Source: Marinoscillum furvescens DSM 4134
Lineage (GTDB): Bacteria; Bacteroidota; Bacteroidia; Cytophagales; Cyclobacteriaceae
Direction: 5' to 3'
Length of the DNA stretch: 64,000 bases
NCBI RefSeq assembly: GCF_003386095.1
Contig: NZ_QREG01000004.1
Location: 62,001 to 126,000 of the forward strand
Of this stretch, positions 9,123 to 18,094 are shown in pieces. Both the position numbers and the translations under genes were made by a program. Position 1 is the first letter of the stretch, and each line of letters opens with the position of its first letter. A model generated the notes under the pieces. It made no database searches. It saw only the letters and a list, made by a program, of their open reading frames with translations, and had not been told where the DNA came from.

Positions 9123-9791
9123 ATGAGAGTAATTATTTGCTTGTTTTTATCTATTATCAGTCCTGCACTTGTGGCTCAATCTGATCATCTCTCCATAAGA
9201 GTCGGGGGCTTTCAGCCGGATGCCGTTTTAACGGACGAGAAGGGGTGGAATTTTGAGCTGCAGTATGAAAAGAAGGTAGTAAAGAATCTTGTTATCGGTG
9301 CGGGAGTGGGCGTGGGATTGTTCGACGACTTTCCTTCCTACATGAAGCCCACCCAGCAACTGTTTTCAGGAGTGCCACCCAAAGCGGATGAGGTGATTAG
9401 GCGCTTGACCTTTCCCGAGTATTTTAACTTTGAATTTGATCAAATCGCTACGAATTACTTGAATCTTTATTGTTCTTATCAGCTGGTGCAGGTTTTTGGA
9501 TATCAGTTGAGAATAACTCCAGGGATTAATTTCCTGAATCAGCAAACTGCTTATTTTGCGTTAGATGAGGCCAAATTTAAAAATGGAACCATCGATGAGT
9601 ATAAGGTGGCATATCGAGTAGAGACCTTTCGCGATTTAGCCTGGAGTGCAGAGGTAAGTATCCAAAAACAGTTTACCCAGAAAACCAGCGTATTAATTTA
9701 TGGACGGTTTACTCAAATTTTTCGAGTTCAGGATTTCGCAACAGACTACACCTTATTTGGCGTAGGACTAAAAAGAGAAGTGTATTGGTAA
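9123..9791 (+). CDS. Outer-membrane beta-barrel-like protein
   Basis: A signal peptide (ends near ALVAQ) is followed by about 200 residues of alternating strands with aromatic girdle residues, finishing FGVGLKREVYW, an aromatic C-terminus typical of outer-membrane barrels. The order of strands and the length fit a small eight-strand barrel. It is only four bases after the lipoprotein gene, but its composition is closer to the chromosome average. Function unknown. Confidence 0.7.
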   Translation: MRVIICLFLSIISPALVAQSDHLSIRVGGFQPDAVLTDEKGWNFELQYEKKVVKNLVIGAGVGVGLFDDFPSYMKPTQQLFSGVPPKADEVIRRLTFPEYFNFEFDQIATNYLNLYCSYQLVQVFGYQLRITPGINFLNQQTAYFALDEAKFKNGTIDEYKVAYRVETFRDLAWSAEVSIQKQFTQKTSVLIYGRFTQIFRVQDFATDYTLFGVGLKREVYW

Positions 9792-9812
9792 TCCTCTAGA
9801 GGTGATACGGCC

Positions 9813-10508
9813 CTAAATATTGGAATCCATAAAAACCATCCACTTGCCTTGAGCGTCTTTTTGCCAGCAGATCATGTATTTACCACCATAGGAGCCGCTG
9901 CACTGTCCGATTTCGAAAGCAAACGTGGTATTGACCATCTCGCGGTGGAGCGGAGCCAGGTGTAGGCTGTATTCGGGCCGATTCATGTAAGCATATTCAG
10001 CTATGAGGGCAGTGCGGTCGGTAATTGGAGGTTTGTGGTTGTAATAGATGGCCTCAGGCAGGTATAGGTTGTTGATGAGCTCGGCAGCATGGTGTGCGTT
10101 GCAAAGCCTAATCCAATCATTTCGCCGCTGATCGATGGCCGAATCCCAGGCAACCTCAGAAGCTACCAGAGTAAGTTCAAGCTCACGCTGGTTTGCCTGG
10201 TCGGTGATGAGTAGCTGTTTGTAGTGATGGTCTGCCTTACGAGCCGCTACGATGGCGTAGGTATATTTTTTATTTGCCGCCACGCTAAAGCGTGTCCAGC
10301 TTGTATCCATGTAGGTTCTCTGGTTGGAGAGGCCAGTGCTGTCCAGTAGGAGGGCGTTTTCAGTATATGAAGGTGTAGACGTGCTGTCTATGGAGGTGAG
10401 AGGCTCCATCGGGGCGGTTGTTGTTGGCAAGTCTATGGATGATGATTCTTTGTTTTTAGGCTGACAGGCCATTAAGATTAGGAGTAGAACTGGAAGCAGT
10501 GTTTTCAT
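9813..10508 (-). CDS. Lipoprotein with NTF2-like C-terminal region
   Basis: Lipobox LMAC at residues 12-15 makes this a lipoprotein. A Ser/Thr-rich linker follows (to about residue 55), then a globular part. The last 100 residues resemble an NTF2/DUF4440 fold: LINNLYLPEAIYYNHKPP, then FAFEIGQCSGSYGGKYMICW and KWMVFMDSN. The function cannot be assigned. It is a single gene on the minus strand. Confidence 0.7.
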   Translation of the reverse strand: MKTLLPVLLLILMACQPKNKESSSIDLPTTTAPMEPLTSIDSTSTPSYTENALLLDSTGLSNQRTYMDTSWTRFSVAANKKYTYAIVAARKADHHYKQLLITDQANQRELELTLVASEVAWDSAIDQRRNDWIRLCNAHHAAELINNLYLPEAIYYNHKPPITDRTALIAEYAYMNRPEYSLHLAPLHREMVNTTFAFEIGQCSGSYGGKYMICWQKDAQGKWMVFMDSNI

Positions 10509-10553
10509 GACTTGGGTAGTTGGTTTTAAGTAAAAATAGGTGGTGGAACAGGG

Positions 10554-11405
10554 TTAAAACAAACTTCCCTGGCTGCCATTGGTAGCTTCTTTGCCAAACT
10601 GCAGTTCAGGGAAGGAGGCCTCCTGGATGCATTCAGGGTCATTTAGGGAAATGCGCTTGCGCCCACTCTGATGAAAAAGCTTTTTGACCGGGAAGGCCTT
10701 AAGCTCTGTTTCGGGGAATACTCTTACGTTTTTTTTGAGTTGATCGGCGGTCAGATCTGGCTCTAGCCATGCTTCTGCGCTTTCCTGGTCTAGTATGGCC
10801 AGCTGGCGCGGACCTTCGCTGGCTTTGGGCTTATTGTGTACGCGCCGGCAGAGCGGATTGGCATCTGTGGTCACCAGCCCTACCGTATCGCGAGTGATGT
10901 CTTCAGTTTTGCTCTGCCAGGTACGCCAGATGCCTGCGATCAGCATCGGTTCTTCAGACTTGAGGAGGATGTGGAAATTGTAGGAGTTTTTTCCCTGCCA
11001 GTGCCAGTCGTAGTAGCCATCCAGCACCACTACACAGCGCCGTTCCAGAGCAGATTTGTAAAAGGGGTTGTCCAGGTCGCGGTTGAGCTTGGCGTTGTAC
11101 ATTTTTTCGTCAAAAAGCGTCTCGATGCGGCAGTTCAAATACCGGCTGGCATACTTGCCAAAGTATTGCTCAGTGTCTTTCACAAAGTGGGGAATCAGGC
11201 CCCAGTGGTAAAACTGAAAGTCAGTCGGTTTGTCGCTAGTGACGACAGGCATGCGCCAGTGCTCAAATGCGGTGGTGTGATACACCGGACCTAAGGTAAA
11301 TTCTTCGAGCTGTCGCTCTAGTTTGTCTATTTCGGTAGCATCCTTGCCGATATGGTCAGCATATTTCTTTTTCTTCTGCGTGAGGTAGCGTACGTCGTAG
11401 CACAT
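10554..11405 (-). CDS. SRAP (HMCES/YedK) family protein, abasic-site crosslinking
   Basis: SRAP proteins form a thiazolidine crosslink between an N-terminal Cys2 and abasic sites in single-stranded DNA. I place the start at the ATG at 11405, because only that start gives the obligatory Met-Cys N-terminus (MCYDVRYLTQ); a longer frame begins at 11450. The histidine motif appears as RRVHNKPK. The position usually held by Glu in GFYEW is Asp here (GYYDWHW). The length of 283 residues is somewhat above the minimum family size. It is divergent from the small gene at 11515, with a repeat-containing gap between them. Confidence 0.9.
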   Translation of the reverse strand: MCYDVRYLTQKKKKYADHIGKDATEIDKLERQLEEFTLGPVYHTTAFEHWRMPVVTSDKPTDFQFYHWGLIPHFVKDTEQYFGKYASRYLNCRIETLFDEKMYNAKLNRDLDNPFYKSALERRCVVVLDGYYDWHWQGKNSYNFHILLKSEEPMLIAGIWRTWQSKTEDITRDTVGLVTTDANPLCRRVHNKPKASEGPRQLAILDQESAEAWLEPDLTADQLKKNVRVFPETELKAFPVKKLFHQSGRKRISLNDPECIQEASFPELQFGKEATNGSQGSLF

Positions 11406-11476
11406 TTCGGTGTTTTTTGGCCTACAGCCAAAATAAGGATTATCCTGCAAATAATTTTAGGAAACTAAATACCAAT

Positions 11477-11509
11477 AAAATTAGTAATACTATAAATATT
11501 AGTAATTTT
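11477..11509. promoter_or_regulatory. Inverted/direct repeat between divergent genes
   Basis: AAAATTAGTAAT (11477-11488), nine bases, then ATTAGTAATTTT (11498-11509). The arms pair at 11 of 12 positions and also share the direct repeat ATTAGTAAT. It sits between the SRAP gene and the plus-strand gene at 11515 and is a candidate shared operator. Confidence 0.45.
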
Positions 11510-11514
11510 ACCTT

Positions 11515-11853
11515 ATGAAACTTGATCCGGGATATTACAAAGTGAAGCGAAAGTCCAGGTTTGTGGGGGGGGTGACTTGCCACTACCTGAGGGTGTATGT
11601 AGAGGGAAAGAAGAAATATATCCAGTTTGATCATGGACTGCCGCAGGAGGCGGAAGACCAGGAGGATGAAATCATCCATGGCTACATGATTGTCAAAAAG
11701 ATCACTCGGCCTGTGGAGGTGAAGAAAATACAGGTAAGCGTGGAGTGGCAAGATGAAGACGGGGACAGTTTTGTGATGCGAGCGAAAAATAGCTATGTCC
11801 TCAAGCGCATTTTTGAGTACTTCCCCAGAGTTTTAAAAGCTTTTAAAGTGTAA
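11515..11853 (+). CDS. Small basic protein of unknown function
   Basis: 112 residues, no signal peptide, no membrane segment and no family that I recognise. The first third is basic (KVKRKSRFVGG), the middle is acidic (QEAEDQEDEI), and the C-terminus is helical and basic (YVLKRIFEYFPRVLKAFKV). Coding quality is good throughout and it has the divergent repeat region as a likely promoter. It may be co-regulated with the SRAP gene, but that is inference. Confidence 0.6.
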   Translation: MKLDPGYYKVKRKSRFVGGVTCHYLRVYVEGKKKYIQFDHGLPQEAEDQEDEIIHGYMIVKKITRPVEVKKIQVSVEWQDEDGDSFVMRAKNSYVLKRIFEYFPRVLKAFKV

Positions 11854-11889
11854 TGCTCTGGCAGCATTTGCTGCCAGAGCGTGTTGCAT

Positions 11890-13134
11890 TTATTGGATCA
11901 CCACTTTATGCGTACTGATGGTGTCTTGCTCATTGAGCAGCTCCAGCAGGTAGGTGCCTGCAGGTTGATTGATTTCCAGTTCTAGTGCTCGAGGGTTTTC
12001 TGTAAGGGTGTAAACCTTCAAGAGCTGACCTCCTATGTCGTACAGATTGGCAGAGGTTAGCGGTCTTTGAGTTGAAAGGCTTAGTTTTCCGTTAGTTACC
12101 GGGTTTGGGAAAAGCTGTATTTCTGCAGATTCAGCATTGAGGACATTTGGATCTACAGGTTCCCAGGCGGTCACATAGTTGCGGAGCCACTGCAAGGCTG
12201 GGCGTTCGTTGGTCGCATCGTCTACCAAATACGCTTTTTGTTCGTTTCGCCACAGGCCAGGCCTCCAGCCCCAGAGCGTGACGCCTATGACCGCTTCATG
12301 TTCCCAAAAAATGGGGAATATGCGTTTGTACTCGTCAAGCTGTACCTGATCTGATGGTCCATCTATATCCATTTCGGTAACCATGATGGGCAGGCCTGTA
12401 TCGGCCAGTTTGTCCAGTATGCTGCTCATCACGGAGCTCTCCGCAGTGGTTGTGAATGCATGGGCTTGCACACCGATCACGTCAATTAGTCCTTTGGACT
12501 GGAGTAATTCCACGATCACTTTGTATTGTGATGATCTACTGGAGCTGTTCATGATGTTGTACTCATTGATCATGAGTTTTGCATTCGGAAATCGCTCTTT
12601 GGCCAGCTCAAAAGCTGTAACGATCCAGTCATAGCCAGTAATGCCTTTGCCTCCGAGTGCTTCCATGTAATTTCCTCCACCACTGCCTTTTTTGTTTGGA
12701 GGGTCGTTGATTGGTTCATTGGCTACTTCCAGGTAGGCGATATTAGGATAGCGAGCGGCTATGGTGTCCATCCATTCTTTGATTTCCTCTAGCTGCTCTT
12801 CTCGCGGCAAGTCTTCGATCCAGCCGGGCTGTTGGTTGCCCCAAACGAGTACATGAAACCTAAATGGCCAGCCGTTTTCTTCGGCCAGTGCATAGGCATT
12901 GTCCAGTTCTGTGAAATTGTAGGAGTCACGATTTCGCTCTACGCTGCCCCATTTTCCGGCATTTTCCGGCGTGACCTGATTCCAGTAGTTTTCAAACTGC
13001 TCTATTTGATTGCTGCTGTAGATATTTCCCAAAAACTTAGGCTTGTCTTTGGCTATTTGTCCGATCGCCGGAGCCAAAAGGCATATACCGATGATGGTGA
13101 GCAGAGCTTTCATTTTTTGTGGTTTGTTTGTCAT
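11890..13134 (-). CDS. GH10 endo-1,4-beta-xylanase with T9SS sorting domain
   Basis: Cleaves the beta-1,4 backbone of xylan outside the cell. A signal peptide runs to about residue 26; the Met at residue 8 (13113) is a plausible alternative start. The GH10 barrel covers about residues 30-330. The acid/base is Glu140 in YLEVANEPIND and the nucleophile Glu254 in MVTEMDIDGP. The last 75 residues are a type A T9SS C-terminal domain (LFPNPV, then LYDIGGQLLK and GTYLLEL), so the enzyme is secreted through the type IX system and probably held at the surface. It lies next to the acetylesterase gene on the same strand. Confidence 0.95.
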   Translation of the reverse strand: MTNKPQKMKALLTIIGICLLAPAIGQIAKDKPKFLGNIYSSNQIEQFENYWNQVTPENAGKWGSVERNRDSYNFTELDNAYALAEENGWPFRFHVLVWGNQQPGWIEDLPREEQLEEIKEWMDTIAARYPNIAYLEVANEPINDPPNKKGSGGGNYMEALGGKGITGYDWIVTAFELAKERFPNAKLMINEYNIMNSSSRSSQYKVIVELLQSKGLIDVIGVQAHAFTTTAESSVMSSILDKLADTGLPIMVTEMDIDGPSDQVQLDEYKRIFPIFWEHEAVIGVTLWGWRPGLWRNEQKAYLVDDATNERPALQWLRNYVTAWEPVDPNVLNAESAEIQLFPNPVTNGKLSLSTQRPLTSANLYDIGGQLLKVYTLTENPRALELEINQPAGTYLLELLNEQDTISTHKVVIQ

Positions 13135-13173
13135 GTGTGTTAAATCGATAAAATAGGTACGTTACATTGTTGA

Positions 13174-15096
13174 TTATTCTTTCCAATTGTCAGTACGAAA
13201 AGGGGAAGCCGGCAGCCCAGCTTCATTGTACAGGTTGGTCTGGTTGGGGTTGTGTGCCCAGGCATAGCGTACTGCCACGGGTTTAGGGACTTTGTCACTC
13301 CATACGGTGATTTGGTTGCCTTTTATTTGGGCTTCAGCCCAAACGAATTGTCGGTTGGCACCTGCAATGGCAAATGCACGCAGTGGTCCACCACGAGCGA
13401 CTAGCTTGTCCTGATCAAAGGTGAGAATGATTTTACCTTTTTTGACTTGCATTTGCTGGTATACAGGACCGGATGCGATGATGTCTTCATCATAGCTAAG
13501 CTTACGAGCTGCACGCGCAAGCCGTTCACCTACGGGCTTTTTCCGCAAAGGGTGGACGTCATTCCATTCGCCCAGGTCGATGGTCACAGTCAGGGCTGTG
13601 TTGGGCGTGTTTTGAGCGGTGAGTAGTTGTGCCTCCCGAAGCATTGCCCAGTTACTGGGTCCGGGCGCGTCCGCAGGCTCCATGTAGTTGGCCAGTTGTA
13701 CGATTAGAAACGGAAACTCATAGCCCCACTGGCTACGCCAGTCCTCAATCATGGCTGGTAGCAGTTTTCGATATTCCTGGGGATTACTGGTATTGGATTC
13801 TCCCTGATACCAGATGGCTCCACGTATGGTGTAGGAGGTAAGTGGAGCTATCATCGCGTTGTACAGCCCTAGCGGTTTCCATCGAATGAAAGTAGGTCTG
13901 GCCAGTGGTTGCATCTCTGCACCTAATTGGTAGTGCCAGGTTCCGCTGAGGTCTATCGTTTGGTCCTGACAGCTAATCTGATAGTTTTTGTCTGGCACAA
14001 ATCCTCCACGTCCAGAGGTGTTTACCACTCTCACTGTAAGGGTATTTTCTCCAGCCGTAAGCACCCCAGCAGGAATTTGGTAGCGCCTGGGAGGGTAGCG
14101 ATACGTGGTGTTGCCCACAAAATGCCCATTTACAAAAGTGCTATCAGCATCTACAATGCAGCCGAGTTCCAGATATGCAGCTTGTCCAGTGCAATCAGCT
14201 GGTAGAGTGAAGTTTCTTTTGAACCAGACCACACCATTTTTAAAGTTTACATTTTGATCTGTCCAATAACCAGGTACCATCATAGTGGGCCAGTTATTTG
14301 CTTTTACTTCATTACTGTGCCAGTCGGGGGATGATTGGAGCCACCGATCTTTGGCCGTAGAGGTGGCATACCAGTTATTTTTCCTTGTTGCATCGGCCTG
14401 TTTTAGGGAGTCTATTACGCTTTGATCTTTAAATATTTGGGCTTCCTCGAAGTGTGATGGGAAGGCTTTGAGCGCATCCTCACTCATCCAGGCCTGGGCT
14501 GGCGATCCTCCCAGACTGCTTTTGATGATGCCTATGGGTACTCCCTGTGATTGGTGCAGCGCCTGAGCAAAAAAGTAAGCAACCGCTGAAAATTTCAGTA
14601 CGTTTTCGGGAGTAGTACTAGTCCACTGGCCACCCTCCAGATCAGAGAGGGGTTCATTGAAATGGTATTTGTTAGGAACCTGAAAGTATCTGATCTGCGA
14701 AAAATCAGCATTTTCAATTTCTGTTTGATAAATGGGGCTCACTCGCTCTATGGTGAGGTCCATATTACTCTGGCCAGAAGCCAACCATACATCTCCAATC
14801 CATACATCTTCTAGCAGGATCGTTTGCGATCCCGTAATTTTCGTAGTGTACGGCCCTCCAGCTTTCTGTGGGGGAAGCTGTATTCGCCAGGAGCTATCAG
14901 ATTTGGTTTTGCCCAGGTAAACCACTCCATCGAGCTCTACACTTACAGGGTGTCCGGGAGTATCCCAGCCCCATAGGGTGAGTGGAGTGTCTCGCTGCAG
15001 TACCATTCCATTGCTGATGAGCTGGGGTAGTTTCAGCTGTGAGGTACTCGCCAGACTCAGTAATAAGAAGAATATAGATGATACAATGCGTAGCAT
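13174..15096 (-). CDS. SGNH acetylesterase, CE20/sialate O-acetylesterase type
   Basis: Removes acetyl groups from carbohydrate. It has a signal peptide (to about residue 20), the block I nucleophile Ser110 in ASGQSNMD, the family element GAIWYQGESNT, and a catalytic Asp-His pair in DVHPLRKKPVGERLA. Between the SGNH segments, about residues 270-390, sits an inserted jelly-roll-like module (TFVNGHFVGN, then PAGVLTAGENTLTVRV), the arrangement known for CE20 enzymes. Next to a GH10 xylanase, acetylated xylan side chains are the likely substrate; sialic acid is possible from the family name but unsupported by the context. Confidence 0.87.
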   Translation of the reverse strand: MLRIVSSIFFLLLSLASTSQLKLPQLISNGMVLQRDTPLTLWGWDTPGHPVSVELDGVVYLGKTKSDSSWRIQLPPQKAGGPYTTKITGSQTILLEDVWIGDVWLASGQSNMDLTIERVSPIYQTEIENADFSQIRYFQVPNKYHFNEPLSDLEGGQWTSTTPENVLKFSAVAYFFAQALHQSQGVPIGIIKSSLGGSPAQAWMSEDALKAFPSHFEEAQIFKDQSVIDSLKQADATRKNNWYATSTAKDRWLQSSPDWHSNEVKANNWPTMMVPGYWTDQNVNFKNGVVWFKRNFTLPADCTGQAAYLELGCIVDADSTFVNGHFVGNTTYRYPPRRYQIPAGVLTAGENTLTVRVVNTSGRGGFVPDKNYQISCQDQTIDLSGTWHYQLGAEMQPLARPTFIRWKPLGLYNAMIAPLTSYTIRGAIWYQGESNTSNPQEYRKLLPAMIEDWRSQWGYEFPFLIVQLANYMEPADAPGPSNWAMLREAQLLTAQNTPNTALTVTIDLGEWNDVHPLRKKPVGERLARAARKLSYDEDIIASGPVYQQMQVKKGKIILTFDQDKLVARGGPLRAFAIAGANRQFVWAEAQIKGNQITVWSDKVPKPVAVRYAWAHNPNQTNLYNEAGLPASPFRTDNWKE

Positions 15097-15266
15097 GTGT
15101 TGTATGATTTCAGGTTGAAAATTAGACGTAAAACTTACTAGTAGAGTAGGTGTAATGTCATTATTGTGGGTTGCATTTGGCTAAAGTGAGTAGAAAATGC
15201 TTCGATAGGGTGTTTGATAAGTACAGAATGAGGTGTGATAGCGTCCATATTTCATTAGGAAGAGCA

Positions 15267-15303
15267 ATAAAAAACCCGGGCCACTGCAGTAGTCCGGGTT
15301 TTG
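15267..15303 (-). terminator. thrC: Terminator of the threonine operon
   Basis: Arms AACCCGG and CCGGGTT (15273-15279 and 15294-15300 on the plus strand) with a 14-base loop and a T-run on the minus strand. It lies 20 bases after the thrC stop codon. Confidence 0.85.
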
Positions 15304-15323
15304 GTTCGTAAAGCCTGGTGCTC

Positions 15324-16610
15324 TTAGTCTAGCAGGTAGGCTTTGAATTTTTCGTAATCATTGTCGATAAGGGTGGCTACTTTTTCTTTAGCCATCAGGT
15401 CACCAACAAAGTCCGGCATATCGATTTTTTGGTCCAGCGCCTGCTCTACAGTGCTCATAAACTTGCTGTAGTGTGCTGTTTCCAGAAATACGCCTGTTTC
15501 TTTTTTCTTGAGTTGTCCTTTCAATGAAGCATAGCCAATCGCTCCATGTGGGTCTAGAATGTATCCATTGGTATCATAGCAGGCCTTCATGACACTGAGG
15601 GTCTCCTCATCGTTGAGTGAGAATCCAGACACATGGTCGATGATGTCCTTAAATGCTTTTTCGTGAAGCTCCAACATGCGCGGGTGATTACTCGGGTCGC
15701 TTACATCCATGGCATTGCTAAGTGTAGCTACAGTAGGCTTCACTTCGAACTTCCCGTCTTTTAGGTAGCGAGGGATGATGTCGTTGGCATTGGATGCTGC
15801 CACAAAGCGCTCAATCTCCAGCCCCATTTTCTTGGCAAGCATACCTGCGGTGATGTTGCCATAGTTTCCTGAAGGCACCGAAAACACCAGTTTGCGTTTG
15901 TCTTTGAGCTGCTTATATGCTTCGAAATAGTAAATCGACTGTGGCAGCCAGCGAGCGATATTGATTGAGTTGGCAGAGCTCAGGTTCAATTTGGCATTGA
16001 TCTCATCATCCAGAAATGCTTGCTTTACCATGGCCTGACAGTCGTCAAAGTTGCCCTTTACTTCCAGTGCACGGATGTTTTTGCCCAGAGTGGTGAGTTG
16101 TTTTTCTTGCAAGTCACTCACTTTTCCGCTAGGGTAGAGGATCACTACGTTTACGCCCGGAACATCATAAAAACCACTGGCTACAGCGCCTCCGGTATCA
16201 CCTGATGTGGCTACCAGGATGGTCACTTCATTGTTTTCAGACTCATTGAAGTAGCCCAGACACCTGGCCAAAAAGCGTGCTCCCACATCTTTGAATGCGT
16301 AGGTAGGGCCGTGAAACAGCTCCAGGGTATGGATGTCTTTTTCTACTTCTACTACGGGTATTTCAAAATTGAGCGCATCGTGCACGATCTCCTGAAGCTT
16401 TTCAGCAGGAATATCGTCACTGGTAAACTGGCGGAGCACTTCATTGCCAATCTCTGGCAGCGAATAGTGGTCTAGCGTTTCTAAAAACAAAAAATCCAGT
16501 TCGGGAACTTCTTCCGGGAAGTATAGTCCTTTGTCGGCGGGGAAGCTTTTGATCACTGCTTCCTTAAATGACACTCGTGATGATGGATTGTTGGTAGAGT
16601 AAAACTTCAT
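15324..16610 (-). CDS. thrC: Threonine synthase
   Basis: PLP enzyme that turns O-phosphohomoserine into threonine. The PLP lysine is Lys107 in GPTYAFKDVGARF. The phosphate-binding loop VATSGDTGGAVASGF and the second loop SVPSGNYGNITAG are both present. At 428 residues it is the full-length bacterial form. It starts six bases after thrB and is the last gene of the block, followed by a terminator. Confidence 0.97.
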   Translation of the reverse strand: MKFYSTNNPSSRVSFKEAVIKSFPADKGLYFPEEVPELDFLFLETLDHYSLPEIGNEVLRQFTSDDIPAEKLQEIVHDALNFEIPVVEVEKDIHTLELFHGPTYAFKDVGARFLARCLGYFNESENNEVTILVATSGDTGGAVASGFYDVPGVNVVILYPSGKVSDLQEKQLTTLGKNIRALEVKGNFDDCQAMVKQAFLDDEINAKLNLSSANSINIARWLPQSIYYFEAYKQLKDKRKLVFSVPSGNYGNITAGMLAKKMGLEIERFVAASNANDIIPRYLKDGKFEVKPTVATLSNAMDVSDPSNHPRMLELHEKAFKDIIDHVSGFSLNDEETLSVMKACYDTNGYILDPHGAIGYASLKGQLKKKETGVFLETAHYSKFMSTVEQALDQKIDMPDFVGDLMAKEKVATLIDNDYEKFKAYLLD

Positions 16611-16616
16611 GATCGT

Positions 16617-17543
16617 TTATAATACCTTACACCCTGTAGGGTTGATTTGTGATAAGTGTAGCAGTACGTTGAGGTCCTGCTTTTCATAAATTTCTTTGAT
16701 GGAGCTTTGGCAGCCCTGCGCATCCTCTGCATTTTTAAACAGTGCAAACATACTAGGCCCTGATCCAGAGATATTGAACCCTACTGCTCCTTTTTCCATA
16801 ACGGCCTTTTTGACCGTATCATATGCAGGGATCAGCTTTTTCCTGACTGGCTCGGCTATGCGGTCTGTAATGGCAGAGCGCATCAGGTCATAGTCGGAGG
16901 TATGCATGGCATGGATCAGCGCGCCTATATTGCCCCATTGCTCACGGGCCTCAGCTACTGAAAGCTCTTTGGGTACGAGCCCCTTGGCTTCAGCTGTTTT
17001 CACCTGCACATCCGGAAATATGATCAAAACGCTCAGGTTTTCTGGAGTAGGTATGCAAAACAACTCTAGCGGATCATAGCTTCGTACGGCCTGAAACCCA
17101 CCCAAAAGGGCAGGAGCTACATTGTCGGCATGGTACGATTTAGATGCCAGGGCTTCACCTTCCAGTGCAAAGGGAAGCAATGCTTCTACTGCAAGCGGTC
17201 GGCCTAGCAATTCATTGGCGGCAAAGACGGCACCAGAAGCACTGGAAGCACTACTGCCTAACCCACTGCCCGGTTTGAAAAGCTTCTTGATGTGAATGTC
17301 CATTCCCTGCTTGCTACCCAGATGGTCTAGCAATGCCTGTATGGCCACCGTGGCTACATTGTTTTTTGGGTCTGTAGGCAGATCGGCGCCTTCAGCAGGC
17401 AGGATGTGGAGTTGCTCATCGTCACGCGCGGTGAGGGTGATTACATCTCCCAGTCCGTCTATGGCAAAGCCAAAGGTGTCATATCCCGGGCCTACGTTGG
17501 CCACAGATGCCGGTGAAAATATTTTTACACTTTTCAATTTCAA
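16617..17543 (-). CDS. thrB: Homoserine kinase
   Basis: GHMP-family kinase that phosphorylates homoserine. The N-terminal PASVANVGPGYDTFGFA and the ATP loop PGSGLGSSASS (residues 91-101) are intact, as is the C-terminal glycine motif GFNISGSGPSMFAL. It begins only eight bases after the toxin gene that separates it from thrA, and precedes thrC closely, so thrB and thrC may be transcribed through the toxin-antitoxin pair. Confidence 0.97.
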   Translation of the reverse strand: MKLKSVKIFSPASVANVGPGYDTFGFAIDGLGDVITLTARDDEQLHILPAEGADLPTDPKNNVATVAIQALLDHLGSKQGMDIHIKKLFKPGSGLGSSASSASGAVFAANELLGRPLAVEALLPFALEGEALASKSYHADNVAPALLGGFQAVRSYDPLELFCIPTPENLSVLIIFPDVQVKTAEAKGLVPKELSVAEAREQWGNIGALIHAMHTSDYDLMRSAITDRIAEPVRKKLIPAYDTVKKAVMEKGAVGFNISGSGPSMFALFKNAEDAQGCQSSIKEIYEKQDLNVLLHLSQINPTGCKVL

Positions 17544-17551
17544 TGATTTAA

Positions 17552-17836
17552 TCAGTGAGGTGGTTTTTCTTGTTTGTTTGAAAAAAGACTTAGTAATTCT
17601 ACTGTATTATCTACTATTCTGTAATAGAGCGATGTTTGTTTGGTCAAAACGAGCTTACGTATCTCAGGATTTCGATCAGAAGATTTGCCGATAAATGGGT
17701 GGAGGCTCAGTAATTCTATTTTGGAAATGAGCTTCGAGCGAAACAAATCCGCCGATTTCGCAGACCATCTTTCCTGTAAGTATTCGATGATCTCATTTGC
17801 GTCTTCCAGGGCTTCCTCAGTCCACCTTATCTTCAT
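17552..17836 (-). CDS. RelE/ParE-family toxin
   Basis: 94 residues with the ParE/RelE pattern: N-terminal KIRWTEEALEDANEIIEYLQERW, a central LISKIELLSLHPFIGK, RKLVLTKQTSLYYRI and VELLSLFSN. ParE members inhibit gyrase and RelE members cleave mRNA; the sequence does not decide between them. It overlaps the antitoxin by four bases (ATGA), the antitoxin first, as usual. The pair is inserted between thrA and thrB. The last residues (after LFSN) are short and polar. Confidence 0.88.
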   Translation of the reverse strand: MKIRWTEEALEDANEIIEYLQERWSAKSADLFRSKLISKIELLSLHPFIGKSSDRNPEIRKLVLTKQTSLYYRIVDNTVELLSLFSNKQEKPPH

Positions 17837-18063
17837 TTTAGACGATTGAGAGCTTCTTCATGGTCGATCAAACGCTTAGCATTTGCACTGTCGATCGCAT
17901 TATTAAGTCTCGCAGACTGAGTCTGGGAAAGTTCATCGAGTACATCTTTACTCGATTGATCCTGAACATAAAGATCATGAATCAACTCATAGTAGTTCTC
18001 CAAATTCTCATTAGAGATTTGATCGATGAGGTGATGAAACTTTTCCTTGATTGTATTGCTCAT
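17833..18063 (-). CDS. Antitoxin of the RelE/ParE pair
   Basis: 76 residues, mainly helical and acidic, with the typical ending of addiction-module antidotes (SANAKRLIDHEEALNRLK). No clear DNA-binding fold can be read off the sequence. Its gene begins 31 bases after the thrA stop and overlaps the toxin start, so the two are translationally coupled. Confidence 0.8.
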   Translation of the reverse strand: MSNTIKEKFHHLIDQISNENLENYYELIHDLYVQDQSSKDVLDELSQTQSARLNNAIDSANAKRLIDHEEALNRLK

Positions 18064-18094
18064 AGTAGTCTACTTTAAAAATAGCCAAAATCTA

